Origin: Hypoxylon rubiginosum
Taxonomy: Eukaryota > Ascomycota > Sordariomycetes > Xylariales > Hypoxylaceae
Direction of reading: 5' to 3'
DNA: 64,000 nucleotides
Assembly: GCA_902806565.1 (NCBI GenBank)
Contig: CADCXA010000029.1
Span: 1,364,001-1,428,000, forward strand
Every line of letters starts with the position of its first letter. The stretch's first letter is position 1. Both the position numbers and the translations under genes were made by a program. The notes beneath the pieces were generated by a model that did no database searches, was not told where the DNA came from, and saw nothing but the letters and a program-made list of their open reading frames with translations. Shown one piece after another: positions 36,119-47,850 of this stretch.

Positions 36119-36666
36119 GCTCTGGAGAGCTTTTGGCTCGGCTTCGCACTCAGCTTAGATTCCTAGAAACCAAGCTTTCTACATCATCTTTTTGCACCCA
36201 CATTGTTTTCCTAAGTGAATGCAACAGTTAGTTTAATAGACATACGCTCATATACTAAAGTTGCGTTATGCTGTGCCTTCCCCTTTTCCTTGTAAGTCAA
36301 CTAGCATACTTGGACTATACAACTTTCAATGATTCTCTAACATAGCTCTATTAGACACAACTCATATGTAGAGGAGTTTCACGGTTCTGTATATCAAACC
36401 TGTAATAGTATAAGCTATCTAGACCTCAACTATAAGTAAATCGTAGTTGCCAGTTATCATGCAGTTTCTCAAAAGTGTATATCATATTCTTTCTGGAAGC
36501 TGTTGTCGTGAAAGATTTAGTGATCACTTAATAACCCACTATGCGTGTTGCTGTTTCTATCACACGGCTTCGTGGCCATTCGTCATGGTCCCTCTCGCCC
36601 GTATTATTCCCTACATCCCCGTTGTTGCCGACACCGGCGACTTATGGTTACGCGTCAGGCTGGTTC

Positions 36667-36736
36667 TATAAGGAGGGTTGAATCTGCGAGTCTTGGAGCT
36701 TGGGCGGGCGCTTAACCAATGCGCTGCAACTCCACG
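36667..36736 (-). pseudogene. tRNA-like relic (tRNA-derived element or dead tRNA)
   Basis: On the minus strand, gcagcgcattggttaagcgc resembles a tRNA D-arm/A-box. About 44 nt later, gattcaaccc resembles the T-arm/B-box, the spacing expected in a tRNA. The acceptor ends do not pair and the anticodon stem is poor, so it is not a functional tRNA. It could be the head of a SINE or a decayed tRNA gene. Confidence 0.35.
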
Positions 36737-38899
36737 AGGTGGGATATCTTGTAGTTGGTCTGAGAGTTGAGAGAGTTTTGATAAAAAGAAAATCATCAGA
36801 TTTGAGTCTCGAAGCAGAGCTGCGATGATATCGAGGGAGGATATAGATAAGGTAAACGGCACTGTATTCCTTTCGAGCGCCATGTAGTGTAGCCTTGCTT
36901 AGATTCCTTTTCGATGAACCTGCCTGATACAGAATGTCCATCGAAGAGCTAGCATTTAGCAGAGAGAATCGTAACATTGATCATCCAGTGGATATAGAGA
37001 GCAATGGCGAGACAAGTCAATTCTAAGACTACAGACGCCATGATACGATATTTAGGGCCGCCTACTACCGTACTAGATGCGTGATACATTCCTCCTTCAG
37101 ATTAGCTACTTCAATATTGTGACGCTCTCGCCATATCAACCTATGGGGTCTAGATATAGAAACATTGATGGCAAGGCGCATTCTGTAACATGCTACCACC
37201 ATCTCTACACCCATGGAGTCGTGCTGGTGAGAGCGTGGGGGTTCTTGGAGCTAGTTCTGCAATTCACCGACAAGTGATACGCGTCATGTAACCTATCGAC
37301 TGGATTGCATGTGACACTGCGGCTAAGAGCTGAAACCTCAGGTTTCAATGAGCTGCGAGTATGCGCAGTAGTGTGATCGATCAGGATAGATATCTCGCCG
37401 CCTCGATGATATTCGCACCTTCTTAAATAGACGGCATCCTTACTACATTCCTTTCTCGAACCAAGAGTCAAGGGTAGTATGTATTTCCAGTCGATCGGAT
37501 CTCGTTAGCATCGTACAACCAGGTAATCGAACGCCCTTGGAATCTGAGGTATATCATAGCTCGGATAACTCCATGAATGCTTGTGTATATGCCAAGTCGA
37601 TATAGAGTCTTTGTAGCTAGCGTAAACGAGCTCTCTTAGCATACCTTGGCACTCAAGACCTAGGTATAGGTCACATCCTAAGAAACTTGCAATTGACCTT
37701 GATTGTGCAGGTACGTAACGTATACCTATTTCCCAACTTGCCTTTATCCTTCGTTTCTTGAGCTCGATGCAAAGAGCCTCAATGCGAACGGGTCTAGACG
37801 TCTTGATGACGAGGCGGGTAACATATAGAAATCAATTATATTGACTTCCTCCCTTAAGCCGGTGGGATATAGGTAACGAGAAGTCGTAACACGGCTCATT
37901 ATCACATGTTTGTAACAAACTGGCCTGATGTTTGATAACCCATAACAGAAAAAGGAAGCTGGTTGTTGTGATACCCAGATAGGTATCTACCCTTACCCAG
38001 CGTGGAACCGAGGGGGGTGTGAACGTAGAGACGAACAGCCGTGGCGGTTGATATCGAAACTGACGGCATACCTAGTAGAGACTCATAATGCTTGCTAAAC
38101 TGTCGCAATACTTGACGCATCCGTAAGTCTCTAACGGTCAAAAGCTACGGTCCCGAGGACCTGGCGCCTAGAAATGAGATTACGCAACCACGATAATAGA
38201 ATAGCCCAGGCCGGTATGCAGGCCTGGCTTACGTATGCCGGTGCTTGGCGAAAACGCCCTAAGATGAGGTGAAGTGAGTGTAGTACAAGTTTTCCTTCAG
38301 CCTGTGCCCGTGCCTGAGCTTTGCATTTGCATATGATAATGTAGGTACGCGTTGGGGGGGTAGTAGTGGTATGCGTGGGCGAGCACACGACAAGGGGGAC
38401 TTGTCCGTGGGAGCGGAAGATAAGATTGCGCTATCTCCAGGACTTGCTTGCTCACGGGAAGGATCAATAGGAACGGAATTGTGTTCCCTGCGCCCGCAGC
38501 ATTTATCCTGAATTCATCGGGGGGTGGGGGGTGAATGCAACGGTCCCTGAAAACAAGGGCTGTGAGGGATGAAGGATCCGGCAGAGGGTCCAATTAGCCT
38601 TGTACTGCCGAAAACGGGTGCCGATATCCCCCTTAGCCTGGCAGGCCTATGTATTGCAACGCTGCATAGCACTTTGTGTTCACGTTGCATGGTAGGGTTT
38701 AGTCTGAAAATGACTACACCATCTCGTTTTTGGGTGGGAGGATTGCGACATTGCAGATATGTACTCGTTTCCCTCTATCTTCTAAAAAGCTTCATTTTAA
38801 TTTGCATATTCCCGCTTCCTCCATTACCGACATGCACTCTCGCCTGCCGCGTAGCCATTACCAAGATCCTTCTAAGCTTAATAGATACAGCGTAGCAAT

Positions 38900-41800
38900 T
38901 TATCTGTCCAGAGCTTGGGCTTGACACTATTAACTCTTAATTAGCATCTCATAAAGGGGCATAGTTCTAGAAAGGTCTGGGCAAACGTACCATGCCGAAG
39001 TACACGCCTCTCTTCTGGAGGAGTGCCATATGCGTGCCAGATTCGAGAACCTGCCCATCTCCAAGCACGAAGATAATGTCGGCATTCTGGATGGTCGCAA
39101 GCCTGTGTGCGACCACTATCATCGTTCGGCTCTTCTTCGTCCTCTCGAAGACGTCCTGCACCAGCTTCTCTGTCTCCGAGTCGAGATTGGAGGTTGCCTC
39201 GTCTAAAAGCAGGAGTCGTGGATTCCTGATAAGAGCTCTGGCAATCGAGACTCGCTGCTTCTGCCCTCCGGATAGGAGAATTCCCTTGATGCCCACTTTG
39301 GTGTTGTAACCTTCCGGAAGGGAGGTGATGTAGTTGTGGATCTCGGCATCGCGACAGACTTGTTCTAGCTCCTCGTCGGTGACCGAGTCGGGATCCACTC
39401 CGAGGAGAAGGTTCTCGCGGATAGTGCCGTCAAATAGGGACGGCTCTTGAGCTACGAGTGAGATTGTCTTGCGGTAGCTCGCCAGATCGATATTGTCAAT
39501 ATCAATATCGTTGTACGTTATGCTTCCAGACTTGACCTTGTAGAACCTGCATAGAGCGATGAGTGAGTAATTCGCCGAAATAATATCGAGACGACTTACC
39601 GTTCAAGCAAGGAGATCACGCTGGTTTTGCCACAGCCTAAAGATTGTTAGTCCATCGGAGTCGTACGTAGGCATACACAGGACTTACCAGATGGTCCGAC
39701 AATGGCGGCGAATTGACCTTTTTCGATCTGTCCAAGTTAGTACCGGAATGCTACCCGGTGGGCGAAATTCCTTACAGTCATGTCCAGGCCATTCAACACA
39801 GGGACGTCTCGTGTTGGATATCTGAACCACACGTCTCGTAACTCGATCTTGATACCTTGGATATCCTCGTCGACATCTCGGTCATCAAGAGTGATTCCTT
39901 GTTCATTCACCTTGTTCTTGCTTCTCATAGCTTGGATGCGATTTGCCGCTGCGGTCGCTTGTGCGATGTCTGCAAGTATGTTAGCATATCACGCCACCTA
40001 CGTTGCGGCTGGTCTACTTACTGGGTCCAAAGCTGAGCCATTGGCCTGCTCCCATAGCACCCTGCAATTGGCCTAGTCAGTTTCTCGATCAGGTAATATA
40101 ATGAGCTGATAATTGATTTACCTGCACCACGGCAATATATACGACCACTTAATAAATGAATTAGCTCATATCTGATATAAGGGAATTAATGTGGCTTACG
40201 GTACTGGAACGTCCAGTACTCCCCTGACACCAGGAGCGTGCCTCCGTACCTTGAAAAAAAATGTTAATAAAAGTATACCCGCTTAGAATATAGGTGGCAC
40301 AACTTACCATAGTACAAAAGCCATGCATAATAGTGGCAGGCTGTCGCTTGCTGCAAACACTAATGTAGTGTAGCGAGCTCGTTTGAAAGCCCCCTTTACG
40401 TGCGCATCTAGCAGCTTCTCGTATCTATTGCATATGCTGTCTTCTAGTGTCAATGCCGTTACCGTCCGGATGGCTCCTACCGACTCGGTGGCGAACTTGG
40501 CACTTTCGGAGAAAACTTTCAAGTTCATGGTTTCGAACCCCTTTTCAACTCGGATGCGGAAGAAACCAGCGGCGAGGGCTAAAGGCATGGCAGATGACAG
40601 GGCAACAATTGTGAGCTTCCATCCGAAGTAGAAGGATATGATAAGACATCCCAGTACGCTGAAAATGGATATGGCTGCGAAAGCCATGTTGGTTCCTAGG
40701 AGCTGCTGTAGCTGTGTCGGGTCGCTAGCTACAATCCCCGTGAGGGCGCCAATCGACCGGCCTTCGCCATCAAACCAAGACACCGATTTGGAAACAATGT
40801 TTTGGAAGTATTCACGACGATAGGTTGATGTAATGTACTAAATAAATTAGCCAGGAAACGTGAGTTGGAGAATTTCATGTTGACTCACGAAAGATACGAC
40901 TGTTGAGGAAAATCCCAAGGCAAAATAGCCAACTCCGGCTGCAGCTGCTAACGCGACGAACATGAGGCACCAGAAATTAGTAATGGCAATTAGTACGTCT
41001 CCCCAGTAAGCGAAAGATGAAATCTGTGCCGCGAAAAGGAAAGCCTGCACAGGCGGACTTGCTAAATCGCGTATTAGTGAAATCCCGGTAGCGGAAAACA
41101 TACAGCGAACTTACCGCCAGCAATCAGAGCTCCAAACAACATTACGCCATACCACGGCCAGAACGGCTTCTGCTCGAGGAGTAAAGCCCCAAAGCTTCCG
41201 AGCACGCCCCTTGGTTTCCACGCTGGCTCATCGACCACGGTGCTTTCGCTGTCTCGAACCTCACCCTTGTTTTCGTCGAGAGTCATGAGGTCCATAGTTC
41301 TCTTTTCCACTTCTGTGACCTCCGTAATATCTGACGACGTGTCTACGTAATCGCCTTCACCCATTGACAGCTTCTGCGAGTTGGTAAGGAGCCAGTACGG
41401 CCCGCCGACCTGAGCCATAAGCGTCTCATGGTTTCCCCATTGGACAACTTTTCCCTTGGCGAGCACCACAATGTTGTCTGCCTTCTTGACCGTGGAAAGC
41501 CGATGGGCTATCATGAGGGTAGTCCGATTTTTGGACACTTTATCCAATGCAGCTTGGACTACTTTCTCGCCGCGCACATCAATTGAGCTTGTCGCTTCGT
41601 CTAAGATGAGGATCTTAGGCTGCTTGACTATGGCTCGAGCAATGGCCAGTCTTTGACGCTGGCCACCACTCAGCTTAATACCAGCATCCCCAACACGGGT
41701 GTCGTATCCTTCAGGAAGTCGAGAAATAAACTCGTCGGCGAAAGCCTCCTTGCAGGCTTGTTCTACTAGCTCCTTCTTCTTGCTCATTTCGCAGTCTTCC

Positions 41801-44176
41801 CACTCCGTGCCTATTAAGCCATTGGCAACGTTTTGAAAAATGGTTGCGTTGAAAAGGAATGGCTCTTGCTGTACCAGCCCGATCTGGGATCTCCACCATT
41901 TCAGATCTATGTCGGTCAGTTTAACGCCGCCAATTGTTATTGAGCCGTTGCGGAAGAACGTAATCTACAGCATGATCGAATTAGTAATCGATTATTTATC
42001 AAGCAACAGTCAGATCACTCACCAGTCTTTTCTGATCCATGTCCCCGTCGAGCTCGTACCATCGCTCTATCAACGCGACAATCGTGCTCTTGCCCGACCC
42101 AGAAGGTCCCACGATCGCTGTGGTCTTGCCTGCTGGTAGGATCAAGTTCAAGCCATCGAGGACTTTGAGCTGCGGTCTCGTTGGGTAGGTGAAGTTGAGT
42201 CCCCAGAGCACGATGTCTCCCGTCGCCGATACATCAGGATGCTTGAGTCCGGTGACGACGGGTCTTGGTGCGTCGATGCCATTAAAAAGAATGCTAGCAG
42301 CTCCTGCTGCTCGAGCTGCGGAAGAAATTGGCGCTGCGACGCCGCCGACTCCCATAACTATCATCATTATGCACATTAAAACTCTAGGAGATGGTAAGCA
42401 ATAAGCGACTGTCTTCAATAGGGGAACTTACGTGATCAGTGTTCCAACGTGATTGATCTCGAAGGCTACCAGCAACTTTACAGCGAACCAGAATGTTAAA
42501 GCAAAAGTTCTGTTTGGATATTAGTGTATGGCCATATTAATTTGACATAGGGTAAGGTACTGACGCGTAGACGCTGAAGTAGACTAAGAAACTGAATTAG
42601 CAATGTGAATCTCGCTAGAAGAGTTGGGATCACTCACTTGTGCCTTGTTGAATGGCAACTATTTTCGAGAGGCGAAGGCCTCGGCGCTGTGCCTCATCAA
42701 CCCACTCCTGATACTTATTGACCATCTTCAGCTCGGCTCCATATGCAGCAACCATCCTAATGGAGCCAAACGTTTCGCTTGCAACTGCGGACCCCATTAT
42801 GTTTGCGTCTTCAACCTGTTTCATATTCTTCACGACGAACGGGATGGTGACGCAGTAACATACGGTGATGAGAAGCAAACCACTACTTGTCACCAGACTC
42901 AATTTCCAGCTGCGGGAGAAAGCAATGACAATCGAAGAAATGAACATCGACAAGTTCTGAATTATCGCTGCCAATCTCTCCGATATGCCATTTTGCAGGG
43001 TGTTAGCAGTGGTGGTTATGATGGCAGCAATTTGGCCAGGTGGTTGAGTGTCCAGGAGTGACACTGGTAATCCGAGCAAGGCCTTGAAGTAAGTCAAGCG
43101 CATCGCTGAAGAGATGCGTAAACTCATCATACGAAACCCCAACTATGATATCTGTGAATATTTAGATCTTCGCATGAGGGATGGTATCATCTTACAGTAG
43201 CAACGTATCCAAGCACAAATCTCCCTATAAATAAGTACACCATCCAGAGGCTGTGTTCGTCAATTATTAGCTGGGTTTCGGTAATAAAATTTTTATTACA
43301 CCTCAAACTTACACATATTCGCTGATTAGTTGAGAGTAGTGTTGCTGGGAACCGGCGGCATCTAGATCAGCTCTAGTATTTGCAATATTGCCAATTAGTT
43401 GACCTAAATATTCAGTTAGTTACCTGTTCACTCTGCAGGCTTTTGTTTTGAAGATATCTTACCAAACACTATCGTCATTAGAGGAAAGGCGACACCAGCC
43501 CCCATCGCGGCCACGATAGAGGCACATAGTAATATCCTATCGCCTCGGGTTGAGTAGCCAAATATCCTCTGTTACAATGTAAGTATGTCTATTGAGCACG
43601 ATTTCGTGAAGAAAATCTTACTATAAAATTCGAGCTAGTCTTCTTGAATTGTTCCTTCTTCGAGGGGCCATCACTCGGCATCTTAGGGGTTGCTGCCTTA
43701 GTCGCGGCGGCAGGTTTAGGGGCGTCGACTGGAGTAGCTGGAGCTATACTATTCCCAGGAGACCCTGATGGAATTGGAGACAGGGCTGTCCCACCGGTTT
43801 GCGATTCCGGAGGCTTGGCAATTGACGATAGCGATGGATTCAAAGAAATAGTACGATGATGACCGGCGGGTCGTGAAGATCCATCATGATCCGCCAGCGA
43901 GGCTGTCGATTCTGAGGTTATCGAGGCTGCTCTACCAGGTGGAGCAGAAGCCCCTAGCAAATCCATCGTTGAAGTCTCCCTCATAGGAGGCGATGGGGGA
44001 TTTGCATCTGTCGAGATTGAGCCAAAGGTATCTACCCTGGGGAAACCCGCAGCTGAGCTACTTTCCGGTAGTACATCTATGGGGGGGTATTGATTAACCG
44101 GAGCTGGAGCACTTGCAGAAGCGTCGTGGTGTGGGTTCCCAGACGCCTCTTCCCGCTCGGCGTATTTTCCCTCCAT
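38900..44176 (-). CDS. ABC-B (MDR/P-glycoprotein type) full transporter
   Basis: This is an ATP-driven plasma-membrane exporter with layout TMD-NBD-TMD-NBD. Nineteen exons join in frame (upper-to-lower ends): 44176-43622, 43568-43463, 43403-43313, 43250-43196, 43142-42638, 42583-42565, 42509-42432, 42383-42023, 41964-41115, 41061-40889, 40838-40318, 40249-40200, 40147-40122, 40061-40022, 39969-39776, 39727-39688, 39636-39600, 39546-38991, 38926-38900. They give about 1,427 residues. NBD1 has GPSGSGKST (about 562-570), [26 protein letters not shown] and AHRLST. NBD2 has [34 protein letters not shown] and AHRLAT. All catalytic motifs are intact. The last exon supplies CQAQALDR, the usual fungal C-terminus. 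About 185 disordered residues precede the first TMD. It lies directly downstream of the FSH1 hydrolase and PKS, suggesting product export or self-protection. Confidence 0.93.
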
Positions 44177-44959
44177 GTTGCACGTACACGTACACGACGT
44201 GCCTAAGGCTTCGTACTATCTCGCGCAGCAGCAAAAGGCCTAACAGGGATTCCAAGCAGGACTAGAGTAAGGCCGACGGTTGGGACCCAGGTAGATCCGA
44301 AAGAGAGAACAAAAAAACGGAAAGACAGACACGATCAGAGAGAAAAGATGGAAATCGCTAGGAACAAGGGCAAAGCTACTAGTACTCACCATGTGAAAAG
44401 GAGATCTTACCATATGCTTACCAGAGGGTCGTGCAGGAACGCTATAGGGTTGGCGGAGGCATGCTCCGCTAAGTAATGGCAAGAAAAATTAAGCATCAAT
44501 TAAAATAAATGAATCGATATATCCCATTGGCAGGGCCCCCTGGTCGTGCCTTATCCGCCTGCATGTCTCGGGAGTATTGGAGGATCGTCGTATCCCTAGC
44601 TGCCGATCATCTTCAATAGAGGCCATTATTTTTCCAATAGGCACGGCGAACGCGCCCTGAGCTGCACAACCAACAAACAAAATCACCGTGGTATATCGTT
44701 TCTCAACTCCATGTACTTATGTCACAAGCAAGTAGATTAGGTACCTACCCATTGTTGGAAATGAGATAGTTGCGTCATGTATGGAAATTCTAGAATTGCC
44801 ATCACCTTCCTCACTCGGAACTTTGCTTCAAAGATAAAAGCTTTAGTGTGGGCAATTACATTTCGTCTAGAGCCTTTTTGGCATGTAATAGTATATGTAT
44901 ATCTAGATAAAAGAAAACAAAGACAGCAGTGTAAAGCAACTTCTATCGAGGACGCGCGT
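44177..44959. other. ABC transporter promoter region
   Basis: This 783-bp gap lies between the FSH1 hydrolase stop and the transporter start, both on the minus strand. No convincing gene is seen; a 65-codon frame at 44489-44686 has no family features. It is long enough for the transporter to have its own promoter. Confidence 0.55.
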
Positions 44960-45874
44960 CTATGAGGATGCTTCCACCATCATGTTACGAATTACGTCTC
45001 CGAGCTCTTTGATAACACCCTTCTCTCTGGGAAGCGTATGTCCTTTACCGTGATCAAATATGTAAGCAGTATCCGGTTCGCACGTGTTGTAGAGAGCCAT
45101 CGAGCCCGCGACATAGGGGTCGAGGGAACCAACTGTGGCCAAAGTCAATATGTGAAAGCTTTGGAGAATTAGACCATCGCAACTCACTGATGTGACAGGT
45201 GTGGATGTTGATCATGAGATCAGATTCGTCCGAGAGTACCATGGCGAACGTAGAAGGGTCTAGCGGTGGCCAACCAGCGAAGAATATTCCGCACTTGATC
45301 TGGGGTTCTCTTCCTGTGTCTTGGAATCTCTTCTGCTCAGCAAGAAGCAGGGTTGAAGCTACTGTAGCCCCTTCAGAGTAACCAATGATGCCCTCGAACG
45401 GGCCCTCCTTCTCCATGATTTCAAAGAGGTATTGGATCGCTCTATTTGTACTGATCACACTGCTAGCAACACCTTCTTTCATGAGTTCTCGCATGGTATC
45501 TTCGGCGGTATCACAGTCGGGGAAATCTCGAATTCTAGACAAGACATCGGTGTCCTGTGTTTCCTTCTCGTCGGGCTCGATGAATCGGTAGTACGGCGGT
45601 TTTCCGAAGAAATCCTCGAATCCCTCGGGGGGGACGGCCTCGCACGGGGCGTCGACGAAACGAAACGAGGCCGAGCCATCTGATAGCAGTTCATTGACGA
45701 ACGGTGCTAGTAGTATTTATCAGTAACTATCAAGAGAATGAATGTCTAGCATGAGATAGTACCTAATTGAACTTGAAATTTCTTCCTGTATGTTAGTGGA
45801 TTGCGCTGTTGTAGGGGAGTACCAAGACTTACATCAGCGCTTCCATATGCGCCTGGCAAACAGAGGAACTTCAT
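44960..45874 (-). CDS. FSH1-family serine hydrolase, LovG-like (candidate PKS thioesterase)
   Basis: This is an alpha/beta hydrolase of the FSH1 family. Relatives such as LovG release chains from highly reducing PKSs that lack a thioesterase. Exons 45874-45833, 45781-45763 (19 nt), 45706-45188 and 45132-44960 join in frame to 250 residues, the usual size. The start MKFLCLPGAYGSAD is the family's normal N-terminus. The triad is visible: Ser131 in GYSEG, Asp198 in GSLDPYV, His225 in GKGHTLP. The family stretch GFEDFFGKPPYYRFIE is also present. The micro-exon needs an AAG acceptor, the one weak junction, but it restores the conserved KFQVQLAPFV. No signal peptide, so cytosolic. It is divergent from the PKS and upstream of the ABC exporter, which supports a pathway role. 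Confidence 0.88.
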
Positions 45875-46572
45875 GTTGGGAGACTTGGACGGTGCTAAGA
45901 GTAGCGAGCCGAATTACACCGAACGGGAGAAAAACAATGCGGATTCGCGTCCATAAGAAACCAACGCAGGAGGCGAGGAATGCGGTGAAATGACAGCGCG
46001 CGTATTGTATTGAAGAATTAGAAAAGCCCTAGACATGGTTACGTGTTAGTTTACGTATAAGTTACTTGATATTTCTGTTTGAGACTGAGACCATGCCGTC
46101 CCGACTTCTATCCCGGGGTGTCTATAGAAGAGCTCGTTGCTTGTTTGAGATACATTGATCCGCAATGAAGCAGATCTTGGCGGAACAGCTGCAGGAATCA
46201 TGCAGTAGCGACATTCTTACGATTCCTATCGCAGATTCTTGCATGACAGGGGGAAACTAGGTACGTGCTTATGTACCCCCTGGATAGGCTAGGCTTAAGT
46301 ATAGGCCGAGAGCTGAGGCTCTATCCCTCGGGGCACGGAGCATGGGCCACGGAGCATGCTAGGAGAATTATGACCGTGTCTGAAAAGGAGAAAATACTAG
46401 AGCTTTTGGGTAAAGCTTCGGCGCCACCCGGTTAAAGGGGCAGATAGTTGGGCGTTAGCGGCCTCATAGCAGGAGCTGGGACGTCGTCATTGGTTCGTAA
46501 TGACAGCCAAACCAACTCGGTACCTGCCAGGTAGGTAGTAGAAATAGATATTCCTACGGTCCGGTAGCATCC

Positions 46573-46634
46573 CCCACCCGCGCCACGACCCTCGAATGGG
46601 GTGCAAAGTGCCGGACGCCAAGGCGCGGGGTGGG
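46573..46634. other. GC-rich inverted repeat in the cluster's intergenic region
   Basis: The arms cccacccgcgcc (46573-46584) and ggcgcggggtggg (46622-46634) pair except for one extra G, around a loop of about 37 bases. It sits about 0.7 kb upstream of the hydrolase start and 1.2 kb upstream of the PKS. It could be a regulatory palindrome or a hairpin in a leader. Confidence 0.45.
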
Positions 46635-47755
46635 ACTATACAATCTATCCATATTGCGTGCCGGCAAGGGTCCTATCTACAATGTTAGTAGCTGTCCATC
46701 GCGGTCCCTCGCGGCGAAAGGAGGGTATTAGTAGTATCGTATCTGGCTAACGTACGCCTACTACGTAGTATATGCAGGAATAACGCCAGGGGGCCAGGGG
46801 GCCCAGGGGCAGACAAGTCTTCATGGCCTTCACTGCACCCTTATCGGGTGGCCGCCACATTCGATCCCTGTCACATCGCAATATCAATGTCTCAATTCTT
46901 TTTACCTGTACGTAGCTTAACCAATTTGGTTCTCTCTAACTTCCGGAAATCAACTTCCTAAGACCGGAGAACAAAGAAACGGCCCTCCTTCCAACTTGCC
47001 AATTCGAGCCTGCTTAATCTATTACTCGGTTGGTTCAAGTGCAGGTATTGTCAATAATGATAAATGGATCGGCAATATGGTCCCGCGCTATCTCGGCCCT
47101 CCACGACCCATATCAAGTATCTCGAACATGTACGCAAACCTGAACGTGGCAAAGGCCCCTACCGATTATAATCCTGACCAAGCACGTCAGTACATGCCAT
47201 CCTAATGTTCCTATCGTAAGCGAACCGTGAGATACGAGGACCCTGATAATCCTCCTGCCAAACATGCCTAGAGTCCCGCCGGATGGCAGTATCATCGTAA
47301 GAGGCTATTGACCCCAATGCTAAACTAGCATCGACGTTGGATGAGTGTCCAAATCTAGCAGGTTAGCCTGCCCCTGCATGAGCTTCTTCTTAGTTCTGGG
47401 CTCCAGCAATGGTACGACGGAAAGCAAATGTAGCTTGTTTAAGACAAATTGTCAATAGGATCGGCATGGTGACAAGCCATGGTAGTCAGGGATGACAAAT
47501 GGCACGCGTTGTCCAAGAGGACTATTGGATCCTACCATTCCCGTGTAGATGTTTCCGATATACGCCACGAGATCTATGGACACGCTCCTCGCCTAAAGTT
47601 ACAATCAACCCTCCGTGCTAAGGGTGGAAAGATTTTCCTATCCTCCGGATATCAGCCTTTATTGTGCAAGTCAAGACCGAGAGTGTACCTGGTACCCTAG
47701 ACAGATACAGCATATTACGCGTCCGTATCGGTCTCCTTGTCCTTCGAGCCAGAAA

Positions 47756-47761
47756 TATAAA
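47756..47761 (+). promoter_or_regulatory. TATA-like box upstream of the PKS
   Basis: TATAAA lies 90 bp before the PKS start codon, in a pyrimidine-rich stretch. The position is reasonable for a core promoter with a short leader. The motif alone is weak evidence. Confidence 0.3.
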
Positions 47762-47850
47762 CCAGTATCTCTACTCGATGTTAGTATCTCACGCCTTTTC
47801 CTAGAGAACGCTCGGCCTCAACCGTACCGTCGCAACGAAATCCCGTAGCC

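Larger units (their letters stand above)
35054..38899. other. 3.8-kb intergenic region without a recognisable gene
   Basis: Normal GC, but reading frames are short and unrelated to any family I recognise. Many short GGTA/TACC-rich motifs occur. The stretch contains a duplicated motif at 36084-36118 and a tRNA-like relic at 36667-36736. It also has a triplicated gggg(t/c)tatctca-type motif near 35938-35970 and G-rich runs near 38515-38535. It probably holds decayed mobile elements. Confidence 0.5.
45875..47850. promoter_or_regulatory. Shared intergenic region between FSH1 hydrolase and PKS
   Basis: Almost 2 kb separates the two divergent start codons, a typical bidirectional control region in fungal clusters. 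CGGTCCG (46557-46563) is an everted pair of CGG half-sites of the kind Zn2Cys6 regulators bind, but one such motif can arise by chance. A long GC-rich inverted repeat is listed separately. No gene is seen: short frames near 46996-47205 and 47479-47848 lack family features. No regulator gene is present in the window. Confidence 0.45.

Noticed and set aside
38967..38990. Stop at 38967 as the ABC transporter C-terminus
   Set aside because: Reading through gives a non-conserved tail. Splicing at GTACGT (donor end 38990) to an exon at 38926-38900 restores the usual CQAQALDR ending.
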